Positions 42,578 through 50,890 of a stretch of 64,000 nucleotides of DNA are shown here, in pieces. The position numbers and the translations under genes are program-made. Origin of the DNA: Duganella sp. CF458 (GTDB lineage: Bacteria > Pseudomonadota > Gammaproteobacteria > Burkholderiales > Burkholderiaceae_D); assembly GCF_900113115.1 (NCBI RefSeq), contig NZ_FOOF01000004.1:310001-374000 (forward strand), given 5' to 3'. The notes below the pieces were generated by a model. It ran no database searches. It had not been told where the DNA came from and was given only the letters and a program-made list of their open reading frames with translations. Within the stretch, counting starts at the first letter, position 1, and each line of letters opens with the position of its first letter.

Positions 42578-43468
42578 ATGATGACGGCAATGCGCCATCC
42601 CGTCCTCACCTACATCATCGCCATGCTCATGCTGAGCACCCTGGGCGTTTACGTCCAGGAGGCGGGGCTCGATCCAGTCACTACAGTCTTCTTCCGCTGC
42701 GCCATCGGCGCGCTGGCGCTCGCGCTGTACTGCGCCTGGAAAGGCATGCTCCAGCGGGAGAACATGCCGCCGCGCGCCTTCAAGCTGGCGGCCTTCAGCG
42801 GTGTGCTGATGGTGGTGAACTGGGTCACTTTTTTCGAAGCGATCCGCCGCATCGGCATCGCGGTGGCCACCATCGTGTTCCACGTGCAGCCCTTCATGGT
42901 GCTGCTGCTTGGCGCCCTGGTCCTGCGCGAGCGCCTGGCGGCCAACAAGCTGGCCTGGGTTGCGCTGGGCTTTGGCGGCCTGGCACTGGCTTGCGGCGTG
43001 CGCTTCGATGAACCGATGGACGCCAATTACCTGCTGGGTATCGCCAGCACCCTGACCGGCGCACTGGCGTATGCCGGCGTGACCCTGACCACCAAGTCGA
43101 TGCGCGGCACGCCGCCGCACCTGACGGCGCTGGTGCATTGCATGACCGGGGCGCTGCTGCTGGGCGCCTTCAGCACCATCCCGTCCGGCGGCCTGACGCT
43201 CGCGCAATGGGGCTGGCTTGGCACCCTGGGGCTGGTGCCGACGGCCATGGCGTACGTGATGATCTACGGGGCGACGCCGCGCATGGAAACGGCGGCGATC
43301 GCCGTGCTGACCTTCATCTATCCCGCTGCCGCTGTCTGCTGGGACTACGTGGTCTATGGACATTTGATCAGCGGCTGGCAGGTGGCCGGCTTCGCCTTGA
43401 TCGTGCTGGCCAGCCTGGGAGTTAACCTGGACTGGCGATTTACTGTCGGAAAACTTTACAGTCGGTAA
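42578..43468 (+). CDS. EamA/DMT family transporter
   Basis: A 296-residue inner-membrane protein of ten predicted helices arranged as two EamA repeats (the first with RRIGIAVATIVFHVQPFMVL, the second with TPRMETAAIAVLTFIYPAAA). The family exports amino acids and other small metabolites; the substrate is not predictable. Its 3' end carries two TTTACwGTCGG repeats that probably belong to the control region of the next gene. Confidence 0.9.
   Translation: MMTAMRHPVLTYIIAMLMLSTLGVYVQEAGLDPVTTVFFRCAIGALALALYCAWKGMLQRENMPPRAFKLAAFSGVLMVVNWVTFFEAIRRIGIAVATIVFHVQPFMVLLLGALVLRERLAANKLAWVALGFGGLALACGVRFDEPMDANYLLGIASTLTGALAYAGVTLTTKSMRGTPPHLTALVHCMTGALLLGAFSTIPSGGLTLAQWGWLGTLGLVPTAMAYVMIYGATPRMETAAIAVLTFIYPAAAVCWDYVVYGHLISGWQVAGFALIVLASLGVNLDWRFTVGKLYSR
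43439..43465 (+). promoter_or_regulatory. Repeated activator-like site upstream of sigma-54 promoter
   Basis: TTTACTGTCGG (43439-43449) and TTTACAGTCGG (43455-43465) are direct repeats 16 bases apart, overlapping the end of the EamA gene. They lie about 40-65 bases upstream of a sigma-54 promoter. The usual PEP-CTERM regulator of this kind is an enhancer-binding PrsR-type protein, so these may be its binding sites (inference). Confidence 0.5.
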
Positions 43469-43502
43469 GTGATATTTTTGTAAGTCATTGATTTTATTTA
43501 CG

Positions 43503-43518
43503 TGGCACAACTCTTGCT
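43503..43518 (+). promoter_or_regulatory. Sigma-54 promoter for the PEP-CTERM gene
   Basis: TGGCAC-N5-TTGCT matches the -24/-12 consensus of sigma-54 promoters in every conserved base, with correct spacing. It is 44 bases before the PEP-CTERM gene start. Confidence 0.82.
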
Positions 43519-43561
43519 TGTAAGCATCTCTATTTAATCCACATGAAGTCAGAGAACCTGA

Positions 43562-44245
43562 ATGAAATTTAAAGCAATCCTCGCAATCCTCGCGGTAGCA
43601 GCCTCCATCCCGGCGTCGGCAGATGTCCTGTACTCCAACAACTTCGAAACCAACACCAACGGCTTTACCGGCGCTGGCTTCCTGACCGGCACCCAAGGTT
43701 ATGGCGCACTGGGCTTCGGGCAACAGATGCTGCGCAACAATGCGCCAGGCAATCCAGCCGCTGCGTCGGTCTTGAACCTGAACTTCGGCGGCGCAGTCAG
43801 CGACGCCAACCTGTCGTTCTCGTTTGGTGCCCTGGATTCATGGGATGGCAACAACTGCTGCGGACCTGACTATTTCAACATCCGTGTCGATGGCAACCTG
43901 CTGTTCACGCAGAACTTCAACATCTCCAACGGCAGCCCTGCCGTCAACGCGCATCTGACGACCTTGTCCTACGGTAACCAACTGGGCTTCTCCGGCTGGG
44001 CCGACCAGGCTTACACCATCAGCCTGAACCTGGGCAACCTGGCTGCCGGCGATCACACCATCGAGTTCTTCGCTTCGGGCAACCTCTGGCAGGCAGGTGA
44101 GGACGAGAGCTGGGCGATCGACAACATCAGCCTGGCTGGTGAACAAGCCGTTCCTCCGGCCGACGTGCCTGAACCAATGAGCGGCGCCCTGCTGCTGGGC
44201 GGCCTGGGCGTGATGGCCCTGGCACTGCGCCGCCGCCGCGCTTAA
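43562..44245 (+). CDS. PEP-CTERM sorting domain protein
   Basis: A 227-residue exported protein. Signal peptide 1-20 (ending ASADV). The body (about 20-190) looks like a jelly-roll or carbohydrate-binding beta-sandwich: SNNFETNTNGFTGAGFLTGT and QAGEDESWAIDNISLAGE. The C-terminus VPEPMSGALLLGGLGVMAL plus RRRRA is a canonical PEP-CTERM signal, cut by exosortase EpsH/XrtA. The exosortase is not in the window. A sigma-54 promoter and upstream repeats precede it, matching known control of exopolysaccharide-linked PEP-CTERM proteins. Confidence 0.93.
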   Translation: MKFKAILAILAVAASIPASADVLYSNNFETNTNGFTGAGFLTGTQGYGALGFGQQMLRNNAPGNPAAASVLNLNFGGAVSDANLSFSFGALDSWDGNNCCGPDYFNIRVDGNLLFTQNFNISNGSPAVNAHLTTLSYGNQLGFSGWADQAYTISLNLGNLAAGDHTIEFFASGNLWQAGEDESWAIDNISLAGEQAVPPADVPEPMSGALLLGGLGVMALALRRRRA

Positions 44246-44271
44246 CTGTGCTTCAGCGCTCCTAACGCGCG

Positions 44272-44973
44272 TCAACCCGGCGCGCCGAACATCGCTTCGG
44301 CGCGCTGGAACAGAATCCACGAAGTAGCCACGTATTTATCGCCGCTGCGCGATACATGTCCCTTGTGCGTATGGGTGAAGCCAGCCGGCGCGATGACCAG
44401 CCGGCCCTGGCGCGCTTCCACCTTGCGCTGCTGGTAGTAAAACTCCGTCTCCCCGCCCTCGGCCACATCGTTCAGGTAGAACTGGAACAGCAATGCCCGA
44501 TGTAGCGTTTCGCAGCTCGCGTTCTGCGGGTAGATTTCGGAATGCCAATGGTGGTAGCCGCCGCTCGCCTGCAAATACTTCTGCAGATTGATCGGCCCGC
44601 AACGGTACATGGACTGGACCAGCTCCGCCAGGTAAGGCCGGCCGCAACGGTCGAAATTATCGATGTTCAGCGTGACCGGCTCGCCACTATCCGGATCGGC
44701 CACGCGCGGTGACAGCGCGCCGGTGAGCAGCATGCGGTATTTGTCCATGTAGGCGGACAGGTGGGTCAGCACGCTGGCCATCATCAGATTGGACACATCG
44801 TTCCACTCCGCGTGCTGGCTGATGGTCAGGTCATAGCTATCCTTCTTCGCCACGTCCACGCCCTGCCCGGTCTTGCCGCGCACGGCTTTACCGCCGGCCT
44901 CGAAACGCGCCAGGATCTGCTGGCACTGCCCAGGCGCCAGGGCGCCGTCGTAGATCTCAATAAAGTCGTCCAT
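44272..44973 (-). CDS. 2-oxoglutarate/Fe(II) dioxygenase (prolyl-hydroxylase-like)
   Basis: A 233-residue cytosolic oxygenase. The double-stranded helix core shows GYHHWHSE (HxE iron motif in place of the common HxD), NDVAEGGETEFYYQQRKVEA, and the second His plus Arg region RLVIAPAGFTHTHKGHVSRS. These fit the prolyl 4-hydroxylase alpha-subunit-like group. The hydroxylated target is unknown. I used the ATG at 44973; an upstream start adds four residues. It is divergent from the S8 protease gene. Confidence 0.87.
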   Translation of the reverse strand: MDDFIEIYDGALAPGQCQQILARFEAGGKAVRGKTGQGVDVAKKDSYDLTISQHAEWNDVSNLMMASVLTHLSAYMDKYRMLLTGALSPRVADPDSGEPVTLNIDNFDRCGRPYLAELVQSMYRCGPINLQKYLQASGGYHHWHSEIYPQNASCETLHRALLFQFYLNDVAEGGETEFYYQQRKVEARQGRLVIAPAGFTHTHKGHVSRSGDKYVATSWILFQRAEAMFGAPG

Positions 44974-45002
44974 GCCGGGCAGCATACGGCAAAATCAACT
45001 TT

Positions 45003-45055
45003 CATTTGTTAAGTTTGAGACACCGGCTTGCAATCCGTCCCATTCTTAACAAATG
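45003..45055. promoter_or_regulatory. Long-spaced 11-bp inverted repeat in divergent promoter region
   Basis: CATTTGTTAAG (45003-45013) and CTTAACAAATG (45045-45055) are perfect reverse complements, with centres 42 bases apart (about four helical turns). The site lies between the dioxygenase gene (30 bases away) and the S8 protease gene (172 bases away). It fits two half-sites for a looping or tetrameric regulator. The rest of the 254-base gap holds a further imperfect GTGGGAA/TTTCCAC pair at 45142-45158 but no other gene. Confidence 0.45.
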
Positions 45056-45227
45056 TGTATGTCAAATTCAACAGTTGGATACAACTGGAGACATTTTGAT
45101 AGATTTCCAGCATTTTCCTCCCTACACTCAGTTCCAGTCGGGTGGGAAAAGTTTCCACTGCGGCAAAAATAATTCATGCCGAACAACGGCTAACGGGATA
45201 TACACCTTACACAGAGTGGAGATTTTC

Positions 45228-46796
45228 ATGGTTCAGAAGCAATTCCAGGTTTCCAAAATCGCACTGGGCGCCAAGCTGCTGGCTGGCGCTATCGCCTTCG
45301 GCGCAGTCGGCAACGCATTCGCGGCCGATGACAGCGCCCGCTACATCGTGACCTTCCAGGCTGGCAAATCCGGCAACATCAAGCAGCACGTCGCCAAACT
45401 GAAAGGCAAGCTGAAGCACGAAGTATTCGGCGCCGATGCGATGGCCGTTGAACTGACCAAGGCTGAACTGGCCAACCTGAAAAAGCACGCTGACGTGATC
45501 GACGTCGAAGAAGACGTGAAGCGCTACCCGTTTGCCGCTACCTCGCCATCGACCGGCGCGCCATACCAACTGGGCCAGCTGGTACCGTGGGGTATCAAGG
45601 CCACCCAGGCCGACCAACTGTCCGACGCCAACACCGCCAACCGCAAGGTCTGCATCATCGACTCCGGCTACGACCGCGCACATGAAGACCTGAATGGCAA
45701 CAGCGTGACCGGCGAATACGACTCCGGCACCGGCTGGTGGTACAACGACGAAAACCACCACGGCTCGCACGTGGCGGGCACCATCGCCGCCATCAACAAC
45801 AGTGGCACCGGCGTGGTCGGCGTGAATCCGAACAAGAAGCTGAAGCTGCACATCGTCAAAGTGTTCGGTGCCGACGGCTGGGCATACTCCTCGACCCTGG
45901 CCACCGCCGTCAACAAGTGCGTGGCAGCTGGTTCGAACGTGATTTCGATGTCCCTGGGCGGCGGCGGTTCGAGCAAGGCCGAACAGCGCGCCTTCGACTC
46001 CGCACAGTCGAAAGGCATCCTGTCGATCGCCGCTGCAGGCAACGACGGCAACACCGTGGTGTCCTACCCGGCGGGTTACTCCAGCGTGATGATGGTCGCC
46101 GCTGTCGACGAATTCAAGAAGTGGGCCGACTTCTCGCAATACAACAGCAAGGTCGAAATCTCCGGCCCCGGCGTGGCAGTGCTGTCGACCGTGCCGATGG
46201 GTGGGGGTTCCGAGTCCCACCTGACCGTGGGCGCCAGCACCTACACCCCTGGCGACATGGGCGGCTCGCCTAAGCTGACCCGCACCGCTCCGCTGGCCGA
46301 CTTCGGCCTGGGCGATGCAGTCAACAGCGCCGTGTCCGGCAAGGTCTGCCTGATCCAGCGCGGCACCGTGGACTTCGCCACCAAAGTGTCGAACTGCCAG
46401 GCATCCGGCGGCGTCGGCGCGATCGTGTACAACAACGCAGCCGGCACCTTCGGCGGCACCCTGGGCACCACCGTAACCAGCATTCCTTCGGTGACCGCGA
46501 CCGATGTCGACGGCGCAGCGATGAAAGGCCAGCTGGGCCAATCCGCGACCGTGGAAGTGAAGGCGACCAACTACGCCTACTACGACGGCACCTCGATGGC
46601 GACCCCGCATGTATCGGCAGTGGCAGCGCTGGTATGGTCCTACTTCCCAACCTGCACCGGTTCGCAGATCCGTTCCTCGCTGACCAAATCCGCGCTGGAC
46701 CTGGAAACTGCCGGCAAGGACAACAAGACCGGTTACGGCATGGTGCAAGCCAAGGCAGCGTACGACCGCATCAAGTCCCTGGGCTGCGGCAACTAA
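45228..46796 (+). CDS. Secreted S8 serine protease with PA domain
   Basis: A 522-residue extracellular subtilase. A signal peptide (about 1-32, ending AFAAD) precedes an inhibitor I9 propeptide (RYIVTFQAGKSGNIKQHVAK). The catalytic domain has Asp in CIIDSGYDRAHEDL, His in HHGSHVAGTIAA and Ser in DGTSMATPHVSAVAALVW. A protease-associated domain is inserted between His and Ser (VCLIQRGTVDFATKVSNCQA, GVGAIVYNN). The C-terminus has a Cys pair (FPTCTGSQ, SLGCGN). The ATG at 45228 is chosen for its signal peptide; an upstream ATG would add an unrelated extension. A strong terminator follows. Highly adapted codon use (few rare codons) suggests high expression. Confidence 0.94.
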   Translation: MVQKQFQVSKIALGAKLLAGAIAFGAVGNAFAADDSARYIVTFQAGKSGNIKQHVAKLKGKLKHEVFGADAMAVELTKAELANLKKHADVIDVEEDVKRYPFAATSPSTGAPYQLGQLVPWGIKATQADQLSDANTANRKVCIIDSGYDRAHEDLNGNSVTGEYDSGTGWWYNDENHHGSHVAGTIAAINNSGTGVVGVNPNKKLKLHIVKVFGADGWAYSSTLATAVNKCVAAGSNVISMSLGGGGSSKAEQRAFDSAQSKGILSIAAAGNDGNTVVSYPAGYSSVMMVAAVDEFKKWADFSQYNSKVEISGPGVAVLSTVPMGGGSESHLTVGASTYTPGDMGGSPKLTRTAPLADFGLGDAVNSAVSGKVCLIQRGTVDFATKVSNCQASGGVGAIVYNNAAGTFGGTLGTTVTSIPSVTATDVDGAAMKGQLGQSATVEVKATNYAYYDGTSMATPHVSAVAALVWSYFPTCTGSQIRSSLTKSALDLETAGKDNKTGYGMVQAKAAYDRIKSLGCGN

Positions 46797-46818
46797 GTCA
46801 CTGCTTTCTCCAAGCACG

Positions 46819-46844
46819 AAGGGCGCCTTGCGGCGCCCTTTTTC
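46819..46844 (+). terminator. Rho-independent terminator after the S8 protease
   Basis: AAGGGCGCC-TTGC-GGCGCCCTT is a 9-bp perfect stem with a 4-base loop followed by TTTCT. It lies 22 bases after the stop codon and abuts the stop of the convergent lipoprotein gene. Confidence 0.9.
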
Positions 46845-47518
46845 TATTTGCACTCAGTGCCGTTGACCGGCGGAGGATGGTTGCGCAGGTAGGCGGCGAG
46901 CCTTCGAACGTCGATCGCATAACGTGGCATGAAGCCACCGGCAACGGCGCGGAAAAGCTCCGGCGACTCCCGGGCGGGCGCATAGGAAGGATCGCGCGCC
47001 TTCAGCGTTTCCCGCACCTGCTCAACGTCGAACTCTTCACGCAATTCCAGCACCGAACATTGCAGCCAGGGCGCGACCTGCTTGTCCCAAATTGGCAGGA
47101 GCAGGCTGCCATCCAGTTTGGTCAGCAAACGCTTGTAGCCATAACGTCGCAGGATGTATTGGCGTCCGTCAGTCAGGAAGAATGCCAGTTGAGGATCAGG
47201 CGACATCGGGAGGGCACCTGAGTGACTGGTGGTCCCTGCGTATGAGACCTGCGGCACCTCCTTCGAAGCGTAAATGGTTTGCTGGACTTCGGCCCGTACC
47301 CAGTGCGGCGGCGGATCGAATTTGATCATGACATAGCCGGGTTTGGCCGGCGGGTCCGGCAAGGGCGGCAGGTATTCTCCGGCATCTAGCTCAGCGACCA
47401 CGATCAGCGGCTGCGGGTCAAGCAGCTTTGGAAAGGCCTCGGGCGGCCGAGGCTCCGAGGCGCAGCCGGCCAGTACCAGCACCGCTGCGCCAAGCAGGCA
47501 ATTATTGGAAGCGTTCAT
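46844..47518 (-). CDS. Hypothetical lipoprotein linked to ExbD
   Basis: A 224-residue lipoprotein with a clear lipobox (AVLVLAGC-ASEPRPPEAFP). A Pro-rich segment follows (ELDAGEYLPPLPDPPAKPGY). The C-terminal half has several conserved-looking helices (LREEFDVEQVRETLKARDPS). I recognise no family. The ATG at 47518 lies inside the end of the exbD gene (17-base overlap), so the two are translationally coupled. It may be the envelope partner of the ExbD-type protein (inference). Confidence 0.7.
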   Translation of the reverse strand: MNASNNCLLGAAVLVLAGCASEPRPPEAFPKLLDPQPLIVVAELDAGEYLPPLPDPPAKPGYVMIKFDPPPHWVRAEVQQTIYASKEVPQVSYAGTTSHSGALPMSPDPQLAFFLTDGRQYILRRYGYKRLLTKLDGSLLLPIWDKQVAPWLQCSVLELREEFDVEQVRETLKARDPSYAPARESPELFRAVAGGFMPRYAIDVRRLAAYLRNHPPPVNGTECK

Positions 47519-47918
47519 TTCCGACGATGGCGATATTGCGCACGCCAATCCGCTGCGCCGTGGCCAGCACGCCGGCTACAACCTGGTACGGGGCGAGACC
47601 GTTGGAGCGCAGGTGGATGCTGTCGTCGCCTTTCAGCGCGGCCAGTTTTTCTTCCAGCGCCGCGCGGCTTGGGAGCTGGGCGCCGTTCCACCATAGCGTG
47701 CCGTCGAAATCGACTTCCAGCGTCTGGGCTATTTTCTCGATGGCGCCACTGGCCCTTGGCATGTCCATGCCGATGGCGTGATTGGCTTTGGGGATGGTGA
47801 CGATCAGCATGATGATCAGGACCAGCATGACGTCGATCAGCGGCGTCATGTTCAACTGGTTCAGCGGCTCAGCCTCGGCTGATGGTGCGGACAGTGCTGC
47901 ATTGCGCGAGTAACGCAT
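47502..47918 (-). CDS. ExbD/TolR family biopolymer transport protein
   Basis: A 138-residue single-pass inner-membrane protein. The transmembrane helix includes MTPLIDVMLVLIIMLIVTIP with the proton-pathway Asp (LIDVML). A periplasmic domain follows (VDFDGTLWWNGAQLPSRAAL, LEEKLAALKGDDSIHLRSNG). ExbD works with an ExbB/TolQ stator to power TonB or Tol-type transport. No ExbB gene lies beside it, so it must use a stator encoded elsewhere. It is followed by an overlapping lipoprotein gene. Confidence 0.9.
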   Translation of the reverse strand: MRYSRNAALSAPSAEAEPLNQLNMTPLIDVMLVLIIMLIVTIPKANHAIGMDMPRASGAIEKIAQTLEVDFDGTLWWNGAQLPSRAALEEKLAALKGDDSIHLRSNGLAPYQVVAGVLATAQRIGVRNIAIVGNERFQ

Positions 47919-48003
47919 GGTGCCTCCTCAGGTTAGTGTTATCGAAACGAACAACTCCGGAGTGAGGCCAATATACCGCGCGGAAACAACAGTTGCGAAA
48001 AGA

Positions 48004-48783
48004 TTAGAAGGGACCCTCTAGCTCGACCCAGGTGGGCGCATGGTCGCTGGGCTTTTCACGACCGCGCACGTCACGGTCGACTTCCGCGCCGCGCAGGTGC
48101 GGCGCCAGCACGGGATTCAGCAGAAGGTGGTCGATGCGCAAGCCGGCGTCGCGGCCAAAGGCGTTACGGAAGTAATCCCAGAAGGTATAGATCTTTTCGT
48201 CCGGGTGCATGGTGCGCAGGGCGTCGGTCCAGCCCTGCCCGACCAGCTTGGCGAAGGCCGCCCGCGTCTCGGGGCGGAACAGCGCATCGTCCACCCAGCG
48301 TTCGGGCTTGTAGACATCGAGCTCGGTCGGCATCACGTTGTAGTCACCGGCCATGATGACGGGCTTCTTCGAGGCCACCAGTTCCTCACCGCGTGCGATC
48401 AGGCGGTCGAACCATTTGAGCTTGTAATCGAACTTGGGGCCGGGTGCCGGATTGCCATTGGGGAGGTAGAGGCATGCCACCATCAGCTTGCCCACCATGG
48501 CTTCGATATAGCGGCTCTGCACATCTTCCGAGTCCCCCGGCAAGCCGCGGCCAAGTTCCACCGGCGTGATGCCGCGGGCCAGGATGGCGACCCCGTTCCA
48601 GCTTTTCTGGCCATGCCAGATGGCGCCGTAGCCGGCGTCGTTGATGGCCGCCTCGGGGAATTTTTCGTGCGGTGCCTTCAACTCCTGCAGGCACACAACG
48701 TCCGGCTGGGTTTCATTCAGCCACTGCAGCAGCGCCGGTAGGCGGGCGCCTATTCCATTGATGTTGAAGGTCGCGACTCGCAT
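48004..48783 (-). CDS. xth: Exodeoxyribonuclease III
   Basis: Apurinic/apyrimidinic endonuclease and 3'-5' exonuclease in base-excision repair, 259 residues. It starts MRVATFNINGIGARLPALLQ and has the EEP-fold catalytic motifs CLQELKAPHEKFP (metal-binding Glu), AGDYNVMPTELDVY (catalytic Asp/Asn) and EKPSDHAPTWVELEG (His with paired Asp). The ATG at 48783 is the conserved start; an upstream ATG adds six residues. The GNAT gene ends 24 bases upstream, so both may be cotranscribed. Confidence 0.95.
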   Translation of the reverse strand: MRVATFNINGIGARLPALLQWLNETQPDVVCLQELKAPHEKFPEAAINDAGYGAIWHGQKSWNGVAILARGITPVELGRGLPGDSEDVQSRYIEAMVGKLMVACLYLPNGNPAPGPKFDYKLKWFDRLIARGEELVASKKPVIMAGDYNVMPTELDVYKPERWVDDALFRPETRAAFAKLVGQGWTDALRTMHPDEKIYTFWDYFRNAFGRDAGLRIDHLLLNPVLAPHLRGAEVDRDVRGREKPSDHAPTWVELEGPF

Positions 48784-48807
48784 GGCGACCATTATGCACA
48801 AACCGGG

Positions 48808-49341
48808 TCAGTCGCGGCGCATGACGATGGCCGGCAGGCGCTGGCCATCCGCGGAGGCGAAGTAGGCGCCGATTTCGCCGATTTCGATAAAGCCTTCGGC
48901 GCGATAGATCTGGCGCGCCGCCAACCATTCGGGATTGACGATCAGGATGGTGCTACGCAGGCGCGGATGGCGGGCAAACATTTCGGCCAGGGCATCACGG
49001 AACAGCCGGCGTCCCCAGCCCGTGCCGCGGGTAGCCGGATCGACCACCATCGAGGAAACGTAGACCTCCTCGCCATCCAGTGCATGGGTATCGGCTGCCG
49101 CGTGGTTGCGCGCAAAGCGAGCCGGATCGAAGCGCGGCTCCAGCTGCCAGAATTCGGCACAAAGATAGCCGAACAGGCGCCCTGCTTCGCCCTGCAGCAC
49201 CCAGCATCCTTCGGGTGCCGCTGACAGGCGCTCGGCGAAAGCCTCTTCGGTTTCCTGGATCGCTTCGGCAAAGCCGGCGCGTTCGAGCCGCATGATTTCG
49301 GCCATGTCGGCCGCCACGGCTGGCCGCAGGGTGAACGGCAT
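48808..49341 (-). CDS. GNAT family N-acetyltransferase
   Basis: A 177-residue acetyltransferase. The acetyl-CoA site follows motif A: VYVSSMVVDPATRGTGWGRR, with the R/Q-x-x-G-x-G/A signature read as RGTGWG. The C-terminal part (IYRAEGFIEIGEIGAYF) is the usual motif B with an aromatic at the pantetheine side. Substrate unknown. Its ATG shares one base with the stop of the secreted protein gene upstream. Confidence 0.88.
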   Translation of the reverse strand: MPFTLRPAVAADMAEIMRLERAGFAEAIQETEEAFAERLSAAPEGCWVLQGEAGRLFGYLCAEFWQLEPRFDPARFARNHAAADTHALDGEEVYVSSMVVDPATRGTGWGRRLFRDALAEMFARHPRLRSTILIVNPEWLAARQIYRAEGFIEIGEIGAYFASADGQRLPAIVMRRD

Positions 49342-49697
49342 TACTGCGGTTTGGGGCAGCCTTGTACCACGCTGCGCACCTTGAAGGCAGCGACAGTATC
49401 GCCTTCGGTCACAACCTTCAGGCAGATGCCGTCATAGGAGACGAAAAAGTGGCTGCACTGGCCGCTGGCGGCCTCGCACGAACGCAATTCCGGGAACTGG
49501 CCCTGGAGCTGGCGCTCCCATTCGCTTGTCGCGTTGCGATGGTCGGCGCGCCAGCCTGCATCGATGACTTCCTTGCGGGCTTTCGCGTATTTCATGCCTA
49601 CGAGGTTGTCCCAGGTATTGGCTGGCTGGGGCGCGGCGGCAGCAGTACCAACGGCCAAGGCCATCGACAACGCCGTAATCAATCTGGAGACATTCAT
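49341..49697 (-). CDS. Small secreted Cys-containing protein
   Basis: A 118-residue exported protein. The signal peptide is 1-22 (ending TAAAAP). The mature part has four Cys (RSCEAASGQCSHFF, DGICLKVVTE, VQGCPKPQ) that could make two disulfides. It starts with TWDNLVGMKYAKARKEVIDA, which is loosely PASTA/START-like. Function unknown. It overlaps the GNAT gene by one base. Confidence 0.7.
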   Translation of the reverse strand: MNVSRLITALSMALAVGTAAAAPQPANTWDNLVGMKYAKARKEVIDAGWRADHRNATSEWERQLQGQFPELRSCEAASGQCSHFFVSYDGICLKVVTEGDTVAAFKVRSVVQGCPKPQ

Positions 49698-49778
49698 GAA
49701 TTGTTCAGGAATATTATTAAGAACTAAATCAATTATGCCACGCAGAAACGGCCCCAGGCCAGAGATATATACAACATT

Positions 49779-50807
49779 TCAGGAATGTGTGACGCACACT
49801 ACAACCTTACCGAAATTGCTGCCCTGCAACAAGCCGATCAAGCCTTTTGGTGCCTCTTCCAAACCATCCAGGACATCTTCGATCAGCTTGATTTTGTCAT
49901 CCGCAACCCAAGACGACATATCCCGGGCAAAGTCCTCATAGCGGGTTTCATAGTGGTCCAGGATGACCAGTCCTTGCATCCGGATGCGCTTTTGCAGGAT
50001 GGTCGACATGACTTTTGGTAAGCGGTCTTCACCTCGCACTGCAGCATTCTGGTTGTATTGGGCGATCACACCGATCACCGGTACGCGCGCCCCGGTGTTT
50101 AACAGAGGCAACACTGCGTCGAACACCGCCCCGCCCACGTTCTCAAAATACACGTCAATCCCATTGGGCGCCGCCTCGGCCAGATTTTGCGCCAGTTGCG
50201 GATCGTGGCGATCAAGGGCAACGTCGAAACCCAGCTCGTCGCGGGCGAATGCCACCTTGTCGGCGCCGCCTGCAATGCCGATCACGCGTGCCCCCTTCAA
50301 TTTGGCCAGTTGGCCGACGATGGAGCCGACGGCGCCGGTCGCCGCCGCCACCACGACCGTGTCGCCGGGCTTGGGCTGGCCGATGTCCAGCAGGCCGACA
50401 TACGCGGTGAAGGCCGGCATGCCCAGGCCGCCCAGCGCCAGCGAGGGCTGTTTCATATCGCCCAGCGCGCGCAGGTCGCTGCCATCGGACAGGGCGTAAT
50501 CCTGCCAACCGGCGTTGCCCAGCACTATTTCGCCGGCCTTGAAGCCCGGATGGCGCGACGCCACCACGCGGTTGACGGTGCCGCCGACCATGGTGGCGCC
50601 CAGTTCGACGCGCGGCGCGTAGGCCGGAGGAATTTCATCCATCAGGTTGCGCATATAGGGGTCGAGCGACAGGTAGAGGGTGCGCAACAGGACCTGGCCT
50701 TCGCCCGGTTCCGGCACCGGACCTTCTTCAAGGCGGAAATTGTCTGGCGTGGGCGCGCCTTGTGGGCGGGAAGCGAGGACGATGCGGCGGTTGGTAGTGG
50801 CAGTCAT
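49779..50807 (-). CDS. NADP-dependent MDR oxidoreductase (CurA/YncB-like)
   Basis: A 342-residue zinc-independent medium-chain reductase that reduces activated alkenes such as alpha,beta-unsaturated carbonyls. Motifs are LSLDPYMRNLMDEIP (substrate-pocket Tyr), TAYVGLLDIGQPKPGDTVVV, AATGAVGSIVGQLAK (AxxGxxG nucleotide site) and YFENVGGAVFDAVLPLL. It lies downstream of a TetR regulator gene on the same strand, with a TAGACCAGTCGTCTA operator 21 bases upstream of its start, so the regulator should repress it until an electrophile appears. Confidence 0.93.
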   Translation of the reverse strand: MTATTNRRIVLASRPQGAPTPDNFRLEEGPVPEPGEGQVLLRTLYLSLDPYMRNLMDEIPPAYAPRVELGATMVGGTVNRVVASRHPGFKAGEIVLGNAGWQDYALSDGSDLRALGDMKQPSLALGGLGMPAFTAYVGLLDIGQPKPGDTVVVAAATGAVGSIVGQLAKLKGARVIGIAGGADKVAFARDELGFDVALDRHDPQLAQNLAEAAPNGIDVYFENVGGAVFDAVLPLLNTGARVPVIGVIAQYNQNAAVRGEDRLPKVMSTILQKRIRMQGLVILDHYETRYEDFARDMSSWVADDKIKLIEDVLDGLEEAPKGLIGLLQGSNFGKVVVCVTHS

Positions 50808-50827
50808 TTGATGCTCCTTTTCGATAT

Positions 50828-50842
50828 TAGACCAGTCGTCTA
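50828..50842. promoter_or_regulatory. TetR operator upstream of the MDR oxidoreductase gene
   Basis: TAGACCAGTCGTCTA, an inverted repeat TAGAC-N5-GTCTA, identical in all 15 bases to the site at 51505-51519. It is placed between the regulator stop and the reductase start, where a repressor would block transcription of the reductase. Confidence 0.82.
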
Positions 50843-50890
50843 TTCACTAAGTGCAAAAAAGCGGGAGGCCAGCGCGACGCCCCGCCCGAT

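Noticed and set aside
42041..43723. 560-codon minus-strand frame
   Set aside because: It spans three plus-strand genes and their promoters, which no real gene would do.
45207..46853. 548-codon minus-strand frame opposite the S8 protease
   Set aside because: Antisense of a protein with propeptide, triad and PA domain.
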